Positions 9,436 through 18,464 of a stretch of 64,000 bases of DNA are shown here, piece by piece; positions within the stretch are counted from its first letter, which is position 1, and every line of letters starts with the position of its first letter. The stretch is from Candidatus Intricatilinea gracilis (GTDB lineage Bacteria > Pseudomonadota > Gammaproteobacteria > Burkholderiales > Burkholderiaceae_C): positions 1,054,001-1,118,000 of the forward strand of contig JADJDQ010000021.1 of assembly GCA_016702605.1 (NCBI GenBank), read 5' to 3'. The position numbers were made by a program, and so were the translations under genes. A model generated the notes under the pieces. The model was given only the letters and a program-made list of their open reading frames with translations, searched no databases and had not been told where the DNA came from.

Positions 9436-11670
9436 TCAGCTGATTGCCGGCAGCTGCTCCTGGTCGTCGCGCCAGGTGTTGGCGATCTCGAAGATCTGCC
9501 CCTCGATGGCTCGGAAGGCGTCGAACACCCGGGGGTCGAAGCTGATGCCACGCTCCACCTGCATCAGGCTCATGGCCACGCCGTGCGGAAACGCGCGTTT
9601 GTAGCAGCGCTTGCTGATGAGTGCGTCATACACATCGGCCACGGCCATGATGCGGCCGGACAGGGGGATGTCGTCACCCGCCAGGCCGAGCGGGTAACCG
9701 CTGCCGTCCCACTTCTCGTGATGGGTGGCGGCAATCTCGCCGGCGATACGCAGGAAGTTGTCGCCGTCGATGCCCAGCGCCAGGTTCTGGATGATGTCGC
9801 GCCCGCAGCTCGCATGTTTGCGCATGTGGACCAGTTCCTCGGGTGTGAGCCGACCTGGCTTGAGCAGGATGTGATCGGGCATGCCCACCTTGCCGATGTC
9901 ATGCAAGGGCGCCGACGAATAGAGCAGGGCGATGTAGGCGTCGTCGAGCACATCGCCGAACAGGCCCTGGCTCTGCAACTGTTCGGCAATGGCCTTGACG
10001 TAGTGCTGGGTGCGCTTGATGTGTGCGCCCGTCTCGGGGTGACGGGTCTCGGCCACCGCGGCCATCGACTCGATCGTCACCAGCCGTGTGTTGGCCAGCT
10101 GTTGCAGCCAGCGCCTGCCCATGCGCCGCTCGACCGCGGCATGGGTGGTGCACATCACGGCGCAAAGCAAGGCGCACAGCAGCAGCGCCGGCACCGGTGA
10201 GACGAAGACCGAAGTGGCCGCCAGCAGCCCACCCGACGCAGCCACTGCCGCCGTGGCCACCACCAGGCCAGCGGCCAGCAAGGTGATGGGTGTGCCGAAC
10301 AAGGCGTAACCCAGCGTCAACAGACCACCCGCCAGCAGGCAGGCCAGCGCCGGGGCGATCGATGCACGCGGCGCCAGACGTGCCACCTGGCCGGTCTGCA
10401 ACATGTCACCCACGGCAGCCAGCACCAGCACACCGGGCAGGTGTTCACTGATGGCGGTGTTGTGCCTATCGTCCAGCCCGGCGGCCGATGAGCCGATGAA
10501 CACCACCTTGTCCTTGAACACCTGGCCATCGACCCGCCCGGCCAACAGGTCGACGGCGGAGACCCTTGTGTAGGCCGACGCCTCACGCCGAAAACGCAGC
10601 AGCAGCTGCCCGGCGTCGTCCACCGGCAGGTCGACATCTCCCAGTTGCACGGTCGGGCCGTCGAACAGCCCGACGGCCTGCGCCAGACGGTTCACCAGGC
10701 TGGTGTTGCCCGGCGTCTGCGGCGTGCCGGTGTGCAGGCCCAACCGCAGAAGGCCCAGGGCGCGCAACTGGCTGGCCACGGCCAGGTGAGGATGCAGGCG
10801 GCCATCGAGGTCGATGAACAGCGGCAGGCGTCGCAGCAGGCCATCGCTGTCGGGCCGCATGTTGACGAAGCCGGCGCTGCCCAGCGCCTCGGCGATCGGC
10901 GCAATGTTGTCCAGCATGCCGTGGGCACGTGGTGCCGTGATGGCTGTGCGCTGGCCGGTGATGACGGGCATGCGGGCGTCGCTGTAGGTGTCGGGTGCTG
11001 CCGCCACACCCCGGCTGGCTGCCACAGCCGCGCCAGCTTGCGCGCCGCGGCGCGACAGTGTCGGTGGCTCACCGCCGCTGACCACGCCGCTGCTTTGGCG
11101 CAGGGCTTGTTGCACACCCGCCGCCGCCGTGCCCGGCTCGGGCTCGAAGACGAAATACCGCGCACCCACGGCCGGTGCGGCGGCCAGGGTGTCGGCCAGG
11201 TAGGCGTCGTTGTCGCGCATCGCCGCAGGTGCACCGGTGATGTCCAGGTGGATGCCGAAGTCGCGTTCGAAGGCCTGCTGCACGGTGGTCAGCGAGGTGC
11301 GATCGGGTTCGGTGTAGAGGATGTCCAACCCGATGGCCAGCGGCGCAGCATCGGCCACGCGTCGCACCAGTGCGGCACTGCGGTAACGCGGCCAGGGCCA
11401 CTGGCCCACCTCGGCCAGGCTGGCGTCGTCGATGTCGACCACCGCCACACCGGGCGCCGTCCCGGCGGGGGCGGTGGCGGCCAGGTACCGGTCGAGAACC
11501 ATGTGGTCCAGCGCCTCCAGCACACTGTTTCCTTGGCCACCGACACCCGCGCCGGCGTTGCCTAGCCAGGACAGTGCAGCCGCAGCCAGTGTGAGGGCGA
11601 GCCCGATCAGGCTGATCCCCGCGCGCGTGGGCAGCGACGGTTGGTGTGGGCGGTGCGGACGATCGATCAC
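9436..11670 (-). CDS. CHASE2 sensor with HD-GYP phosphodiesterase output
   Basis: The 744-residue membrane sensor starts with one transmembrane helix, then a CHASE2 extracytoplasmic domain (about residues 55-390, including VAVVDIDDASLAEVGQWPWPR), then three closely spaced transmembrane helices. The cytoplasmic HD-GYP domain has HD at about 590-591 (PLHDIGKVGMPD), the HHEKWDGSGYP motif with GYP near 658-660, and the usual downstream DVYDAL and F-DP-V segments. Intact metal ligands and GYP suggest an active cyclic-di-GMP phosphodiesterase. It lies 43 nt after the OmpA-like lipoprotein gene in a FecR-OmpA-CHASE2 operon. In better-known versions of this triad the CHASE2 protein carries an adenylate cyclase domain instead. 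Confidence 0.92.
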   Translation of the reverse strand: MIDRPHRPHQPSLPTRAGISLIGLALTLAAAALSWLGNAGAGVGGQGNSVLEALDHMVLDRYLAATAPAGTAPGVAVVDIDDASLAEVGQWPWPRYRSAALVRRVADAAPLAIGLDILYTEPDRTSLTTVQQAFERDFGIHLDITGAPAAMRDNDAYLADTLAAAPAVGARYFVFEPEPGTAAAGVQQALRQSSGVVSGGEPPTLSRRGAQAGAAVAASRGVAAAPDTYSDARMPVITGQRTAITAPRAHGMLDNIAPIAEALGSAGFVNMRPDSDGLLRRLPLFIDLDGRLHPHLAVASQLRALGLLRLGLHTGTPQTPGNTSLVNRLAQAVGLFDGPTVQLGDVDLPVDDAGQLLLRFRREASAYTRVSAVDLLAGRVDGQVFKDKVVFIGSSAAGLDDRHNTAISEHLPGVLVLAAVGDMLQTGQVARLAPRASIAPALACLLAGGLLTLGYALFGTPITLLAAGLVVATAAVAASGGLLAATSVFVSPVPALLLCALLCAVMCTTHAAVERRMGRRWLQQLANTRLVTIESMAAVAETRHPETGAHIKRTQHYVKAIAEQLQSQGLFGDVLDDAYIALLYSSAPLHDIGKVGMPDHILLKPGRLTPEELVHMRKHASCGRDIIQNLALGIDGDNFLRIAGEIAATHHEKWDGSGYPLGLAGDDIPLSGRIMAVADVYDALISKRCYKRAFPHGVAMSLMQVERGISFDPRVFDAFRAIEGQIFEIANTWRDDQEQLPAIS

Positions 11671-11713
11671 GTGCGGCGGCGCCGGGGCTGACCGGGTGTG
11701 GGCAGGTGCTGGT

Positions 11714-12409
11714 TCACAAGACGTGGACCTCGACGCGCCGGTTGCGCGGCTCGTTCACCTGCGGGCCGGTAGGCACGAGGGGATCGCGCGAGCCGAAGGA
11801 CTTGATACTCGTCGGCCCCAGGTCGGTCATGTCGCGGTGCAGCAGGCGGTCGACCTCGCGGGCGCGCTCCAGGCCCAGGCGGTAGTTGATGTCGTCGTTG
11901 CCGGTGGTGTCGGTGTGGCCGATGACACTGATGGCGGTCGGGGTGCGCTCGCGGATCCGTGCCGCCACCTCGGGCAACAGGGCGGCCGACGCAGGTGTCA
12001 GCTCACTCGTACCGGCCTCGAAGTACAGGATGGCGCTGTACGGCGGTGGTGGCAGCATCCGCAGCAGGTGGGCTGTGCTGGCGTTGAAGCTGGCCGGGTC
12101 GGCCTGGCTGGCGCTGAGGCGGCCGTCCTGCGCCACGCTGAGTTGTGCGTAGGCTTGCTCGAGGCCTTGTTTGTCGGTGATCGAAGCCACGGTCACCCGG
12201 CCCACCGTGCCGTCAGCGTCAGGCATCAGCGTGACGCGGCTGGCCGGAGCGCTGGCGCAGGCGCCCAGCAGCAGGCTCAGTACCAGCGTGACCAGGCCAG
12301 CGCCGGCGCGTGACCGACGGCTTGATTGCCTCGGGCCAAGGGTGGGACACACAGACCGGTCGGCTACCGAGGGCAGGGCGCGATCGGTAGCGTGCTCTGT
12401 CGGGCTCAT
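11714..12409 (-). CDS. OmpA-family peptidoglycan-associated lipoprotein
   Basis: The 231-residue protein has a hydrophobic segment ending in a lipobox (LLLGAC, cysteine about residue 51) and a C-terminal OmpA domain with YFEAGTSEL, VIGHTDTTGNDDINYRLGLERA and NRRVEVHVL, which bind peptidoglycan. The 30 residues before the hydrophobic stretch are unusually long for a lipoprotein signal, so a later start is possible. The present ATG overlaps the preceding FecR stop by ATGA, which supports coupling. It probably anchors a periplasmic sensory complex with the FecR and CHASE2 proteins. Confidence 0.85.
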   Translation of the reverse strand: MSPTEHATDRALPSVADRSVCPTLGPRQSSRRSRAGAGLVTLVLSLLLGACASAPASRVTLMPDADGTVGRVTVASITDKQGLEQAYAQLSVAQDGRLSASQADPASFNASTAHLLRMLPPPPYSAILYFEAGTSELTPASAALLPEVAARIRERTPTAISVIGHTDTTGNDDINYRLGLERAREVDRLLHRDMTDLGPTSIKSFGSRDPLVPTGPQVNEPRNRRVEVHVL

Positions 12410-12948
12410 GGCGCACTCACATGAAACCGGGTGCCCCGCACACCGATGAGGGCGGTGGGTGTACGCACGCGCACGGCCTCGGGCGCCAGCTTGCCAAGCT
12501 TGCCCGACGAATAGATGGCCGCGCCGCGCTGCAGGTAGAGGTCGAAGTCGTACTGGCCGCGCTCGGGCTGGAAGGTGTAGCGCCGCAGTTCGACCGAACT
12601 GTCGCCGTCCACGGCCAGGGTGGTGCCGTCGACAAAACTGATGCCGGCGCTGGACTTCGGCCCGGTGCGCAGCACGTCGGTGCGCTGCAAGGGCTCGCCC
12701 GCCACGGGTGTGAGCACCTGGCCGCCGCGCAGCAACTCGACCTGCCCGTCGACGCGTTTGAGCAGCGCGATGGTGGCTTCAGCTGCAGGGCCGACAGGGC
12801 CGACCGGGCTGGTCGCCATCAGCGGTTTGTGCGGTGTCGATACGGCACCGGCCGCGCCACCCGGCTGCGCCTGCGTAAGCTGCGGCGTGCACACGACCAG
12901 CAGGCAACTCAGCGACGAGGCCTGGATGAAACGAAACGAAGTCGACAT
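12406..12948 (-). CDS. FecR-domain periplasmic protein
   Basis: The 180-residue protein begins with a signal-peptide-like stretch ending near TQAQ (about residue 28). The rest is a FecR domain: VDGQVELLRGGQVLTPVAGEPLQRTDVLRTGPKSSAGISF and the terminal RTPTALIGVRGTRFHV motif. In this setting, without a sigma factor next to it, FecR domains are usually extracytoplasmic ligand or structural modules of CHASE2 signalling operons rather than anti-sigma factors. It is the first gene of the operon and its stop overlaps the OmpA start. Confidence 0.85.
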   Translation of the reverse strand: MSTSFRFIQASSLSCLLVVCTPQLTQAQPGGAAGAVSTPHKPLMATSPVGPVGPAAEATIALLKRVDGQVELLRGGQVLTPVAGEPLQRTDVLRTGPKSSAGISFVDGTTLAVDGDSSVELRRYTFQPERGQYDFDLYLQRGAAIYSSGKLGKLAPEAVRVRTPTALIGVRGTRFHVSAP

Positions 12949-13259
12949 GGTGGGTCCGGACGCGTGATGAGCCTGCCGCGTAGCGCACAGGCAAGGTGCG
13001 TGGGCCGGGCTGGGCGTCGTGCCTCGAGCCAGTCCCGTCGTGGGCGGGGCTGATGGTAGAAACCTCGGCCGGTGGCGCCACCTCGCGACGAGGGGGGCGA
13101 CCGCAGCTTGTGCGGCTGCCCGTGACTCACTTTACGCGAACAGGCTGGGAGTGCTGAGGAGAGTGGCGCCGGGGCCACTGTGTCGGGCAGTTGTCAGTTC
13201 CGGGGCACGTTGCGCTGTCGGCCATCATCCGGCCTTGAAGCTCATGACGAAGCCCAACG
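12949..13259. other. Intergenic region between the FecR operon and the ExoD-like gene
   Basis: I see no supportable gene in these 311 bp. Open frames on both strands lack recognisable domains. The promoter of the FecR operon should lie in the lower half, reading leftward, but no convincing -35/-10 pair stands out. Confidence 0.5.
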
Positions 13260-13889
13260 TCACCCGAGCACCTGGGTAAAGAAGAACACGGCGGTCTTGA
13301 CCATGGCGAACACAACGCCGGAGACGACAACGGCGGAGGCCACCGCCGTTGCCAACCCAGCCAGGATCCACAGGCCATCGCGTTCCATGATGCCCAGGGC
13401 GAGCAGGCTGATGGCGAGCGCAGGCAACATGTTGCCCAGTGGCACAGGCAGCACCAGCACAACTGCCAGCAACAGGCACACGAGGCCGACCAGGTATTCC
13501 ATCGGCGGTGAGGCCAGTGCCACGACGCGTGGCCGAAGCAGCCGTTCGGCGCGCCCCAACCAGGGGCCGATGCGCCGAATCAGCGCGGCGAAATCCGCGC
13601 GTGTCATCGAACGATCCGCGATCACTGCCGGAAGCCAGGGCCGCCGGCCCAGAGCCAACTGCGCTGCAAGAAAGATCAGGGGAGCACCCAGGATGGTCGA
13701 CGTGCCTGGCGGAACCGGCACCGCATTGGGCACGGCAAAAACGAACAGCAGCGCGGCCAAGGCGCGATCACCCAGTGTGTCCAACAGGTCGCGGATGGCG
13801 ATACGGTCCCGGCTGTCGTCCTGTGCCAGGGCATTCAACATCGACGACAAGGTGGATTTGCCGACCTGGCCTGAGCTTGTCTCGGTCAT
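13260..13889 (-). CDS. ExoD-family membrane protein (exopolysaccharide synthesis-related)
   Basis: The 209-residue protein has an N-terminal cytoplasmic helix region (LSSMLNALAQDD...IRDLLDTLGDRALAALLFVFAVPNAVP), then alternating hydrophobic segments with PPGTSTILGAPL and PLGNMLPALAISLLALGIMERDG, which are hallmarks of ExoD. I chose the ATG at 13889 because the family usually starts shortly before the LLDTLGD region; the open frame continues upstream without conserved sequence. ExoD was named for exopolysaccharide and alkaline-tolerance phenotypes in Rhizobium, but its biochemical role is unknown. It stands alone between two operons. Confidence 0.85.
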   Translation of the reverse strand: MTETSSGQVGKSTLSSMLNALAQDDSRDRIAIRDLLDTLGDRALAALLFVFAVPNAVPVPPGTSTILGAPLIFLAAQLALGRRPWLPAVIADRSMTRADFAALIRRIGPWLGRAERLLRPRVVALASPPMEYLVGLVCLLLAVVLVLPVPLGNMLPALAISLLALGIMERDGLWILAGLATAVASAVVVSGVVFAMVKTAVFFFTQVLG

Positions 13890-14009
13890 GGAGTGGTGGG
13901 CACATGACGTTCGGCTGCGGCGATCAGGGCCTGGGCGTGGGCCCAGGCGCAAGTCGGCCGCAGGTGCACGCTCGAGCGGCGTGCCTGCGGGCGTCGAGTG
14001 TCCGCCGGA

Positions 14010-14702
14010 TCACTCGTCGCGGCCACCGGCCAGACCGAGCAAAGCGAGCAGCGACTGGAACACGTTGTACAGGCTCAGGTAGACACCCAGCGTGGCGGTG
14101 ATGTAGTTGGTCTCATGGCCGTCCTGCACACGCTTGAGGTCATGCAGGATGAAGGCCGAGAAGATGCCGATGGCGAGCACCGACAGCGTGATCATCAGTG
14201 CGCTGGACTGGATGAAGAAGTTCGCCAGGCCGGCCACCAGCAACATGATCGCGCCGATGAAGAGGAACTTGCCCATCGACGACAGGTCGCGCTTGATGAC
14301 CGACGACAACGTGGCCATGCCCAGGAAGATGGCACCCGTGCCGGCAAAGGCGGTCATGATCAGCCCGGCTCCGTTGGCCAGCCCGAGCACCGTGCCGACC
14401 AGGCGCGACAACATCACCCCCATGAAGAAGGTGAAGGCCAACAGGATGGGCACACCCGCGGCCGAGTTCTTCGTACGTTCGATGGCGAACATGAAGCCGA
14501 AGGCGCCGGCAAGAAAGACGACCAGGCCGATGCCTGGTGACATGGCGCGGGCGATGCCCGTGGTCACACCGATCCATGCGCCAAGTACGGTGGGCACCAT
14601 CGACAGCGCGAGCAGCCAATAGGTGTTGCGCAGGACGCGGTTGCGTTCGGTGGCGCTGGCAACGCCCATGTCGATCTGTTGGTAGGTTGTGGTCTGGTTC
14701 AT
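14010..14702 (-). CDS. Bax inhibitor-1 family membrane protein (YccA/YbhL-like)
   Basis: The 230-residue protein has about seven hydrophobic helices and the family end segment FSAFILHDLKRVQDG with the acidic residues that line the pore in bacterial BI-1 proteins. ATERNRVLRNTYWLLALSM at the start is typical of YbhL/YccA. The ATG at 14702 is preceded by AAAGGAC at good spacing; the longer open frame upstream is GC-driven. BI-1 homologues conduct Ca2+/H+ or modulate FtsH, so this is an inner-membrane channel or regulator. No gene nearby is obviously linked. Confidence 0.92.
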   Translation of the reverse strand: MNQTTTYQQIDMGVASATERNRVLRNTYWLLALSMVPTVLGAWIGVTTGIARAMSPGIGLVVFLAGAFGFMFAIERTKNSAAGVPILLAFTFFMGVMLSRLVGTVLGLANGAGLIMTAFAGTGAIFLGMATLSSVIKRDLSSMGKFLFIGAIMLLVAGLANFFIQSSALMITLSVLAIGIFSAFILHDLKRVQDGHETNYITATLGVYLSLYNVFQSLLALLGLAGGRDE

Positions 14703-14875
14703 GGTTTGTCCTTTGAGGTGAATGTGGTGAAGGTTCGCCGCCGGCGCCCAGCGTGGCGCCAGTCGCGGCTGGATAGGCGATTGATGTCTGGGGGTAGCCG
14801 TCGTCGTCATCGGCGACGGCCAGGTAGGCGTCCAGGCATAGGCGAGGCCGTCTAAGGCGGCTCGGCCGCGGCGTA

Positions 14876-15238
14876 TCAGCCCACCAGTGTGGTGCTGCAG
14901 GGTGGGCGCAGGGGGCCGGCGAGGAACGGCGAGCCCGGTTCGACTGACACGAACTTCTGCCATCGACCGGCAGCGGTCGATGGGCAGGTCGGTGTCATCG
15001 GTGTCGGCAACAGGCCCGGCGTCTCGAGTGGGAGTTCACACGGTGGCTGCGAGGGCAACTCATCCAGATGATGTTGCTCCACCAAGCCATCGTTCAAGAT
15101 GGCCAACTGGCCCGAATCGCCAAGGGCTTGGTGCTGCTCGGCCATGGGCGCCGCAACGGCATGCGGCGCGGCGGTGGTGTTGAAGCCGGACCAGCACAGC
15201 AGTAGCACGACGATGATTGAATAGACCCGAAGGGGCAT
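14876..15238 (-). CDS. Putative small secreted protein, function unknown
   Basis: The 120-residue reading has a clear N-terminal signal-like stretch (MPLRVYSIIVVLLLCWSGF) followed by a polar, proline-rich region with one C-terminal cysteine (LAGPLRPPCST). I recognise no family. Small exported proteins ending in a similar LAGPLRPP-like motif occur near metal-efflux genes in this group, but that resemblance is weak. It could start at 15283 instead. The antisense frames have no recognisable content, so I regard this as the best coding reading. Confidence 0.45.
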   Translation of the reverse strand: MPLRVYSIIVVLLLCWSGFNTTAAPHAVAAPMAEQHQALGDSGQLAILNDGLVEQHHLDELPSQPPCELPLETPGLLPTPMTPTCPSTAAGRWQKFVSVEPGSPFLAGPLRPPCSTTLVG

Positions 15239-15339
15239 GGGCAAAGTGTATGCGAGCTGAACCAACCGGCCGCGCAAGGACATCGGGCACCCGGTGCCGC
15301 GCCGCTCGAGGCCCACGTCGTCGGGCTGGCAACATAGGT

Positions 15340-15711
15340 TCAATCGCTGTCGTGTGTGCGTTTTGCGTGGCAAGGCTGAAGAATGGCCGCGATGACGATG
15401 GCGTCCTGCACTGCGCGCCGATCGGGCATCAGTTCGGCTCGTGTAAAGCGGCGGGTGCGGCGCGGCAGGCGTGGCGCCAGGGGTTTGGCGGGCTCAGGCG
15501 GCGGCGGTCTTGGTGGCGCGGTGAAACGTGCTGCAGCGCCGTCTGCCTGCGCCGAAGTGAAAGGTTCAGGCCGGGCGTCGCCCTCGGCCTCGGCCTCGGC
15601 CTGTGCCGGTATCGACGCCGCCCTGTTGCGCCATCGCTGCAACCAGGACCGAATCAGCGCGACGGCGCCGAAGACGAGGACGAAGATCAGTTCCAGCGGC
15701 AAGTCGCGCAT
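15340..15711 (-). CDS. Small membrane protein with proline-rich tail, downstream of floA
   Basis: The 123-residue protein starts with one transmembrane helix (LPLELIFVLVFGAVALIRSWLQ), followed by an Ala/Glu patch and a basic, proline-rich cytoplasmic-type tail (PPRPPPPEPAKP). It begins 11 nt after the floA stop, so it should be the third gene of the nfeD-floA operon. I do not recognise a family. The position suggests an accessory factor of the flotillin membrane domain; that is inference from context only. Confidence 0.65.
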   Translation of the reverse strand: MRDLPLELIFVLVFGAVALIRSWLQRWRNRAASIPAQAEAEAEGDARPEPFTSAQADGAAARFTAPPRPPPPEPAKPLAPRLPRRTRRFTRAELMPDRRAVQDAIVIAAILQPCHAKRTHDSD

Positions 15712-15722
15712 GATCTGAGCCC

Positions 15723-16703
15723 CTACTTGTCACGACCGGTGGCTGGTGTGTCGCCGGTGGCTGCAATCTCTTCGCGCATCGCGGTGTCGGCTTGCATGTT
15801 CTGCATGCGGTAGTAGTCCATGATGCCCAGATTGCCGGCTCGAAAGGCCTCGGCCATCGCTCGTGGTACTTCGGCTTCGGCTTCGACCACGCGGGCACGC
15901 ATCTCCTGCTCCAGCGCCACCGCCATGGCGCGCCGCTCTTCGGCCTTGGCCTGGGCGATCTGCTTGTCGGCGTTGGCCTGGTCGATCTGCAGCTTGGCGC
16001 CGATGTTTTCGCCGACGTCCACATCGGCGATGTCGATCGACAGGATCTCGAAGGCCGTGCCCGCATCCAGCCCCTTGGACAGGATGTGTTTGGAGATGTG
16101 GTCGGGGTTTTCAAGCACGTCCTTGTGGCTCTTGGCCGACCCGATGGTGCTGACCATGCCTTCACCCACACGCGCCATGATTGTCTCTTCGCCCGCACCA
16201 CCCACCAGCCTGTCGATGTTGGTGCGCACCGTTACCCGCGAGACGGCAATGAGCTGGATGCCGTCCTTGGCCACGGCGGCAATACGCGGCGTTTCAATCA
16301 CCTTCGGAATGACCGACATCTGCACCGCTTCGAGCACGTTACGCCCGGCCAGGTCGATGGCGGCTGCGCGTTTGAAGGGCAGCGGGATGTTCGCCTTGTC
16401 GGCCGAGATCATGGCGTTGACGACTCGCATCACGTTACCGCCCGCCAGAAAGTGCGCCTCCAGATCGTTGATGGACAGGTCGATGCCTGCCTTCACCGCG
16501 CTGATACGCGCCGTCACGATGGTGGCTGGCGGCACGCGCCGCAGCCGCATGGCGATCAGCGTGAACAGGCCGACATAAGCGCCGGAGGCCCAGGCGGCGA
16601 TCCACAACGGTATCGGCACCAGATAAAGCAGCAGGGCCAGTGTGGCGACCACCACCACAAGCAGCCCGACGCTGCCGACAAGACCCGTCATCAGATCGTT
16701 CAT
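15723..16703 (-). CDS. floA: Flotillin-like protein FloA (UPF0365)
   Basis: The 326-residue protein has two N-terminal hydrophobic stretches (about residues 7-30 and 35-50) that form a membrane hairpin, then the SPFH-like region (RISAVKAGIDLSINDLEAHFLAGG). The C-terminal coiled stretch has Glu-Ala repeats (QAKAEERRAMAVALEQEMRARVVEAEAEVPRAMAEA). These fit FloA/YqfA, which organises functional membrane microdomains. It starts 3 nt after the NfeD stop, the arrangement seen for yqeZ-yqfA in Bacillus, and is followed by a small membrane protein. Confidence 0.95.
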   Translation of the reverse strand: MNDLMTGLVGSVGLLVVVVATLALLLYLVPIPLWIAAWASGAYVGLFTLIAMRLRRVPPATIVTARISAVKAGIDLSINDLEAHFLAGGNVMRVVNAMISADKANIPLPFKRAAAIDLAGRNVLEAVQMSVIPKVIETPRIAAVAKDGIQLIAVSRVTVRTNIDRLVGGAGEETIMARVGEGMVSTIGSAKSHKDVLENPDHISKHILSKGLDAGTAFEILSIDIADVDVGENIGAKLQIDQANADKQIAQAKAEERRAMAVALEQEMRARVVEAEAEVPRAMAEAFRAGNLGIMDYYRMQNMQADTAMREEIAATGDTPATGRDK

Positions 16704-16706
16704 GAT

Positions 16707-18203
16707 TCATTCCTTGTCGATTGTTCCGGGAGGGCCAGCGGCTGGCTCGGACGTTTGTCGCACCACGATGCGGTTGCCGTCGACATGGGTCACCTCGATG
16801 GCCGTGCCGCGGTCGATGAGTGCGCCGTCGGACACCACATCGACCCGTTCGCCCTCGATGTCGGCGATGCCGGCCGGCCGCAGCACCGACGCGGCATGAC
16901 CCCGTTTGCCCATCCAGCGCTGATCCGACAGTGGTGCCGAGCCGTGCTCGGGCCCGGTGCCGAGGTTCGACTCCAGCACCATGCGGCGCGCAAAGGGCAG
17001 GCGCGGCAGAACTCGCAACAGGGCCAGACCAGCCACCAGCGCAACGAGCAGCGCTACGACGACTCGCCAGACCGCCCCCGCGATGACGGTGGCCGTGTCA
17101 CCAGCCCCGGTCATGCTGAGCACCAGCGCACCGAGCAGGGCCGAAATGCCCAGCGCCCCGGCGATGCCGAAACCCGGAATGAAGAAGATTTCCGCCACCA
17201 GCAGCGCCAGGCCCGCACTGGCCAGCAGCAGTTCTTCCCAACCCGCCAGTTGCACCAGCCAGTGGCCCCAGAAGAACAGCCCCAGACTGGTGATGCCGAT
17301 GCCACCAGCCAGGCCGAAGCCGGGCGTGCGCATCTCGACCAGGATGCCGATCATGCCGAGGCTGATCAGCAGCGAACTCAGCACCGGGTGGGTGAGAAAC
17401 CGCACCAGCTGTTCGGCCCAGTGTGGTGTTGCCGATCGGATCTCGGCGCCCTCCAGGCCCAGCCTAGACAACACGTCCTTCAACGTGTCGGCGCGGTAGT
17501 CGATGACCTTGTGCTTCAGCGCTTCCTCGGTCGTCAGCGTGAGCAGCTTGCCCTTGTCGACGATACCGGATACCACGACGTCGGCATCGACCATGGCTTC
17601 TGCCAGCAGCAGCGGACGCTTGCGGGCTTCGGCCGTGGCGCGGAACTCCTTGCGCACGTAAGACACCGTCTTTTCTTCCGCCGGTTTGGCCGCGCCGCCC
17701 GGCGCACCGGTCACCACCGGGGCCGCGGCACCTATCGTGCTGCCGGTGGCCATCACCAGCGTGTGTGTGGCCAGCCCGATCAGGGCGCCTGCGGAGATGG
17801 CGCGCTTGTCGACGAAGCCCACCGTGCGCAGGGGTGTCCTCAACAAGGCATCACGAATCTGCACGGCGGCATCGACGCGCCCGCCAAAGGTGTCGATCTC
17901 CAGGATCACCGCCGCCGCACCCGCCTGGCTGGCCTCGTCGATGACGCGTTGCACAAACGGCGCCAGGCCCAGGTCGATGATGCCCTCGATGGGCAATACG
18001 TAGACGATGGCTTGGCCTGGTACGGCCTGGGTCGCAGTCTGGGCGAACGGCATTGCCCCCGGCAGCAGCAGCCCGGCGATCCCGAGCGACACGGTCGCAA
18101 TGCTCGCCAGGCGCCTCAGGGAGCGCCAGCACACGCCACGGCCAGCGTCGACCGCAAGGTGTCGACGCCAGCGTACGGCAGCGTTGTCGGCATCGTCCTT
18201 CAT
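16707..18203 (-). CDS. NfeD-family membrane-bound serine protease (long form)
   Basis: The 498-residue protein has an N-terminal signal/anchor, a ClpP-like protease domain and a membrane part with four to five helices, ending in an OB-fold NfeD domain (VRPAGIADIEGERVDVVSDGALIDRGTAIEVTHVDGNRI). The catalytic serine is probably S137 in AISAGALIG. The lysine partner is likely in the downstream EEKTVSYVRKEF stretch, as in the stomatin-specific Ser/Lys protease of Pyrococcus. The ATG at 18203 (MKDDADNAAVRW) suits the signal sequence; the longer frame upstream is not conserved-looking. Long NfeD proteins pair with flotillin or stomatin genes, as here. Confidence 0.93.
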   Translation of the reverse strand: MKDDADNAAVRWRRHLAVDAGRGVCWRSLRRLASIATVSLGIAGLLLPGAMPFAQTATQAVPGQAIVYVLPIEGIIDLGLAPFVQRVIDEASQAGAAAVILEIDTFGGRVDAAVQIRDALLRTPLRTVGFVDKRAISAGALIGLATHTLVMATGSTIGAAAPVVTGAPGGAAKPAEEKTVSYVRKEFRATAEARKRPLLLAEAMVDADVVVSGIVDKGKLLTLTTEEALKHKVIDYRADTLKDVLSRLGLEGAEIRSATPHWAEQLVRFLTHPVLSSLLISLGMIGILVEMRTPGFGLAGGIGITSLGLFFWGHWLVQLAGWEELLLASAGLALLVAEIFFIPGFGIAGALGISALLGALVLSMTGAGDTATVIAGAVWRVVVALLVALVAGLALLRVLPRLPFARRMVLESNLGTGPEHGSAPLSDQRWMGKRGHAASVLRPAGIADIEGERVDVVSDGALIDRGTAIEVTHVDGNRIVVRQTSEPAAGPPGTIDKE

Positions 18204-18464
18204 CGGGCCTCGGGGCAAGGTGGGTTGGGTACGCCGAAGGCACCCGCTTCGGCGGCAAGCGACGTTTACCCGCGAAGCTGACAGGCGGGCCCCGGGTCCG
18301 GCGGCCACGCTGCGACAGGTGCATTCACCCGCAGCATGCCGGTGAACGAATTCCCCCACTTGTAGCGCGCTGGCCGCGCCAGGTCTGCTCGGTAGCGAAC
18401 GTTCGGTCGCTTGGCGAGACGTCGGGGTCAGGCTTCGACCGGATGTGCAGCCGTCGAACTTCTC

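Noticed and set aside
15792..18281. 829-codon plus-strand open frame opposite floA and nfeD
   Set aside because: Antisense shadow of FloA and NfeD, which have clear family motifs.
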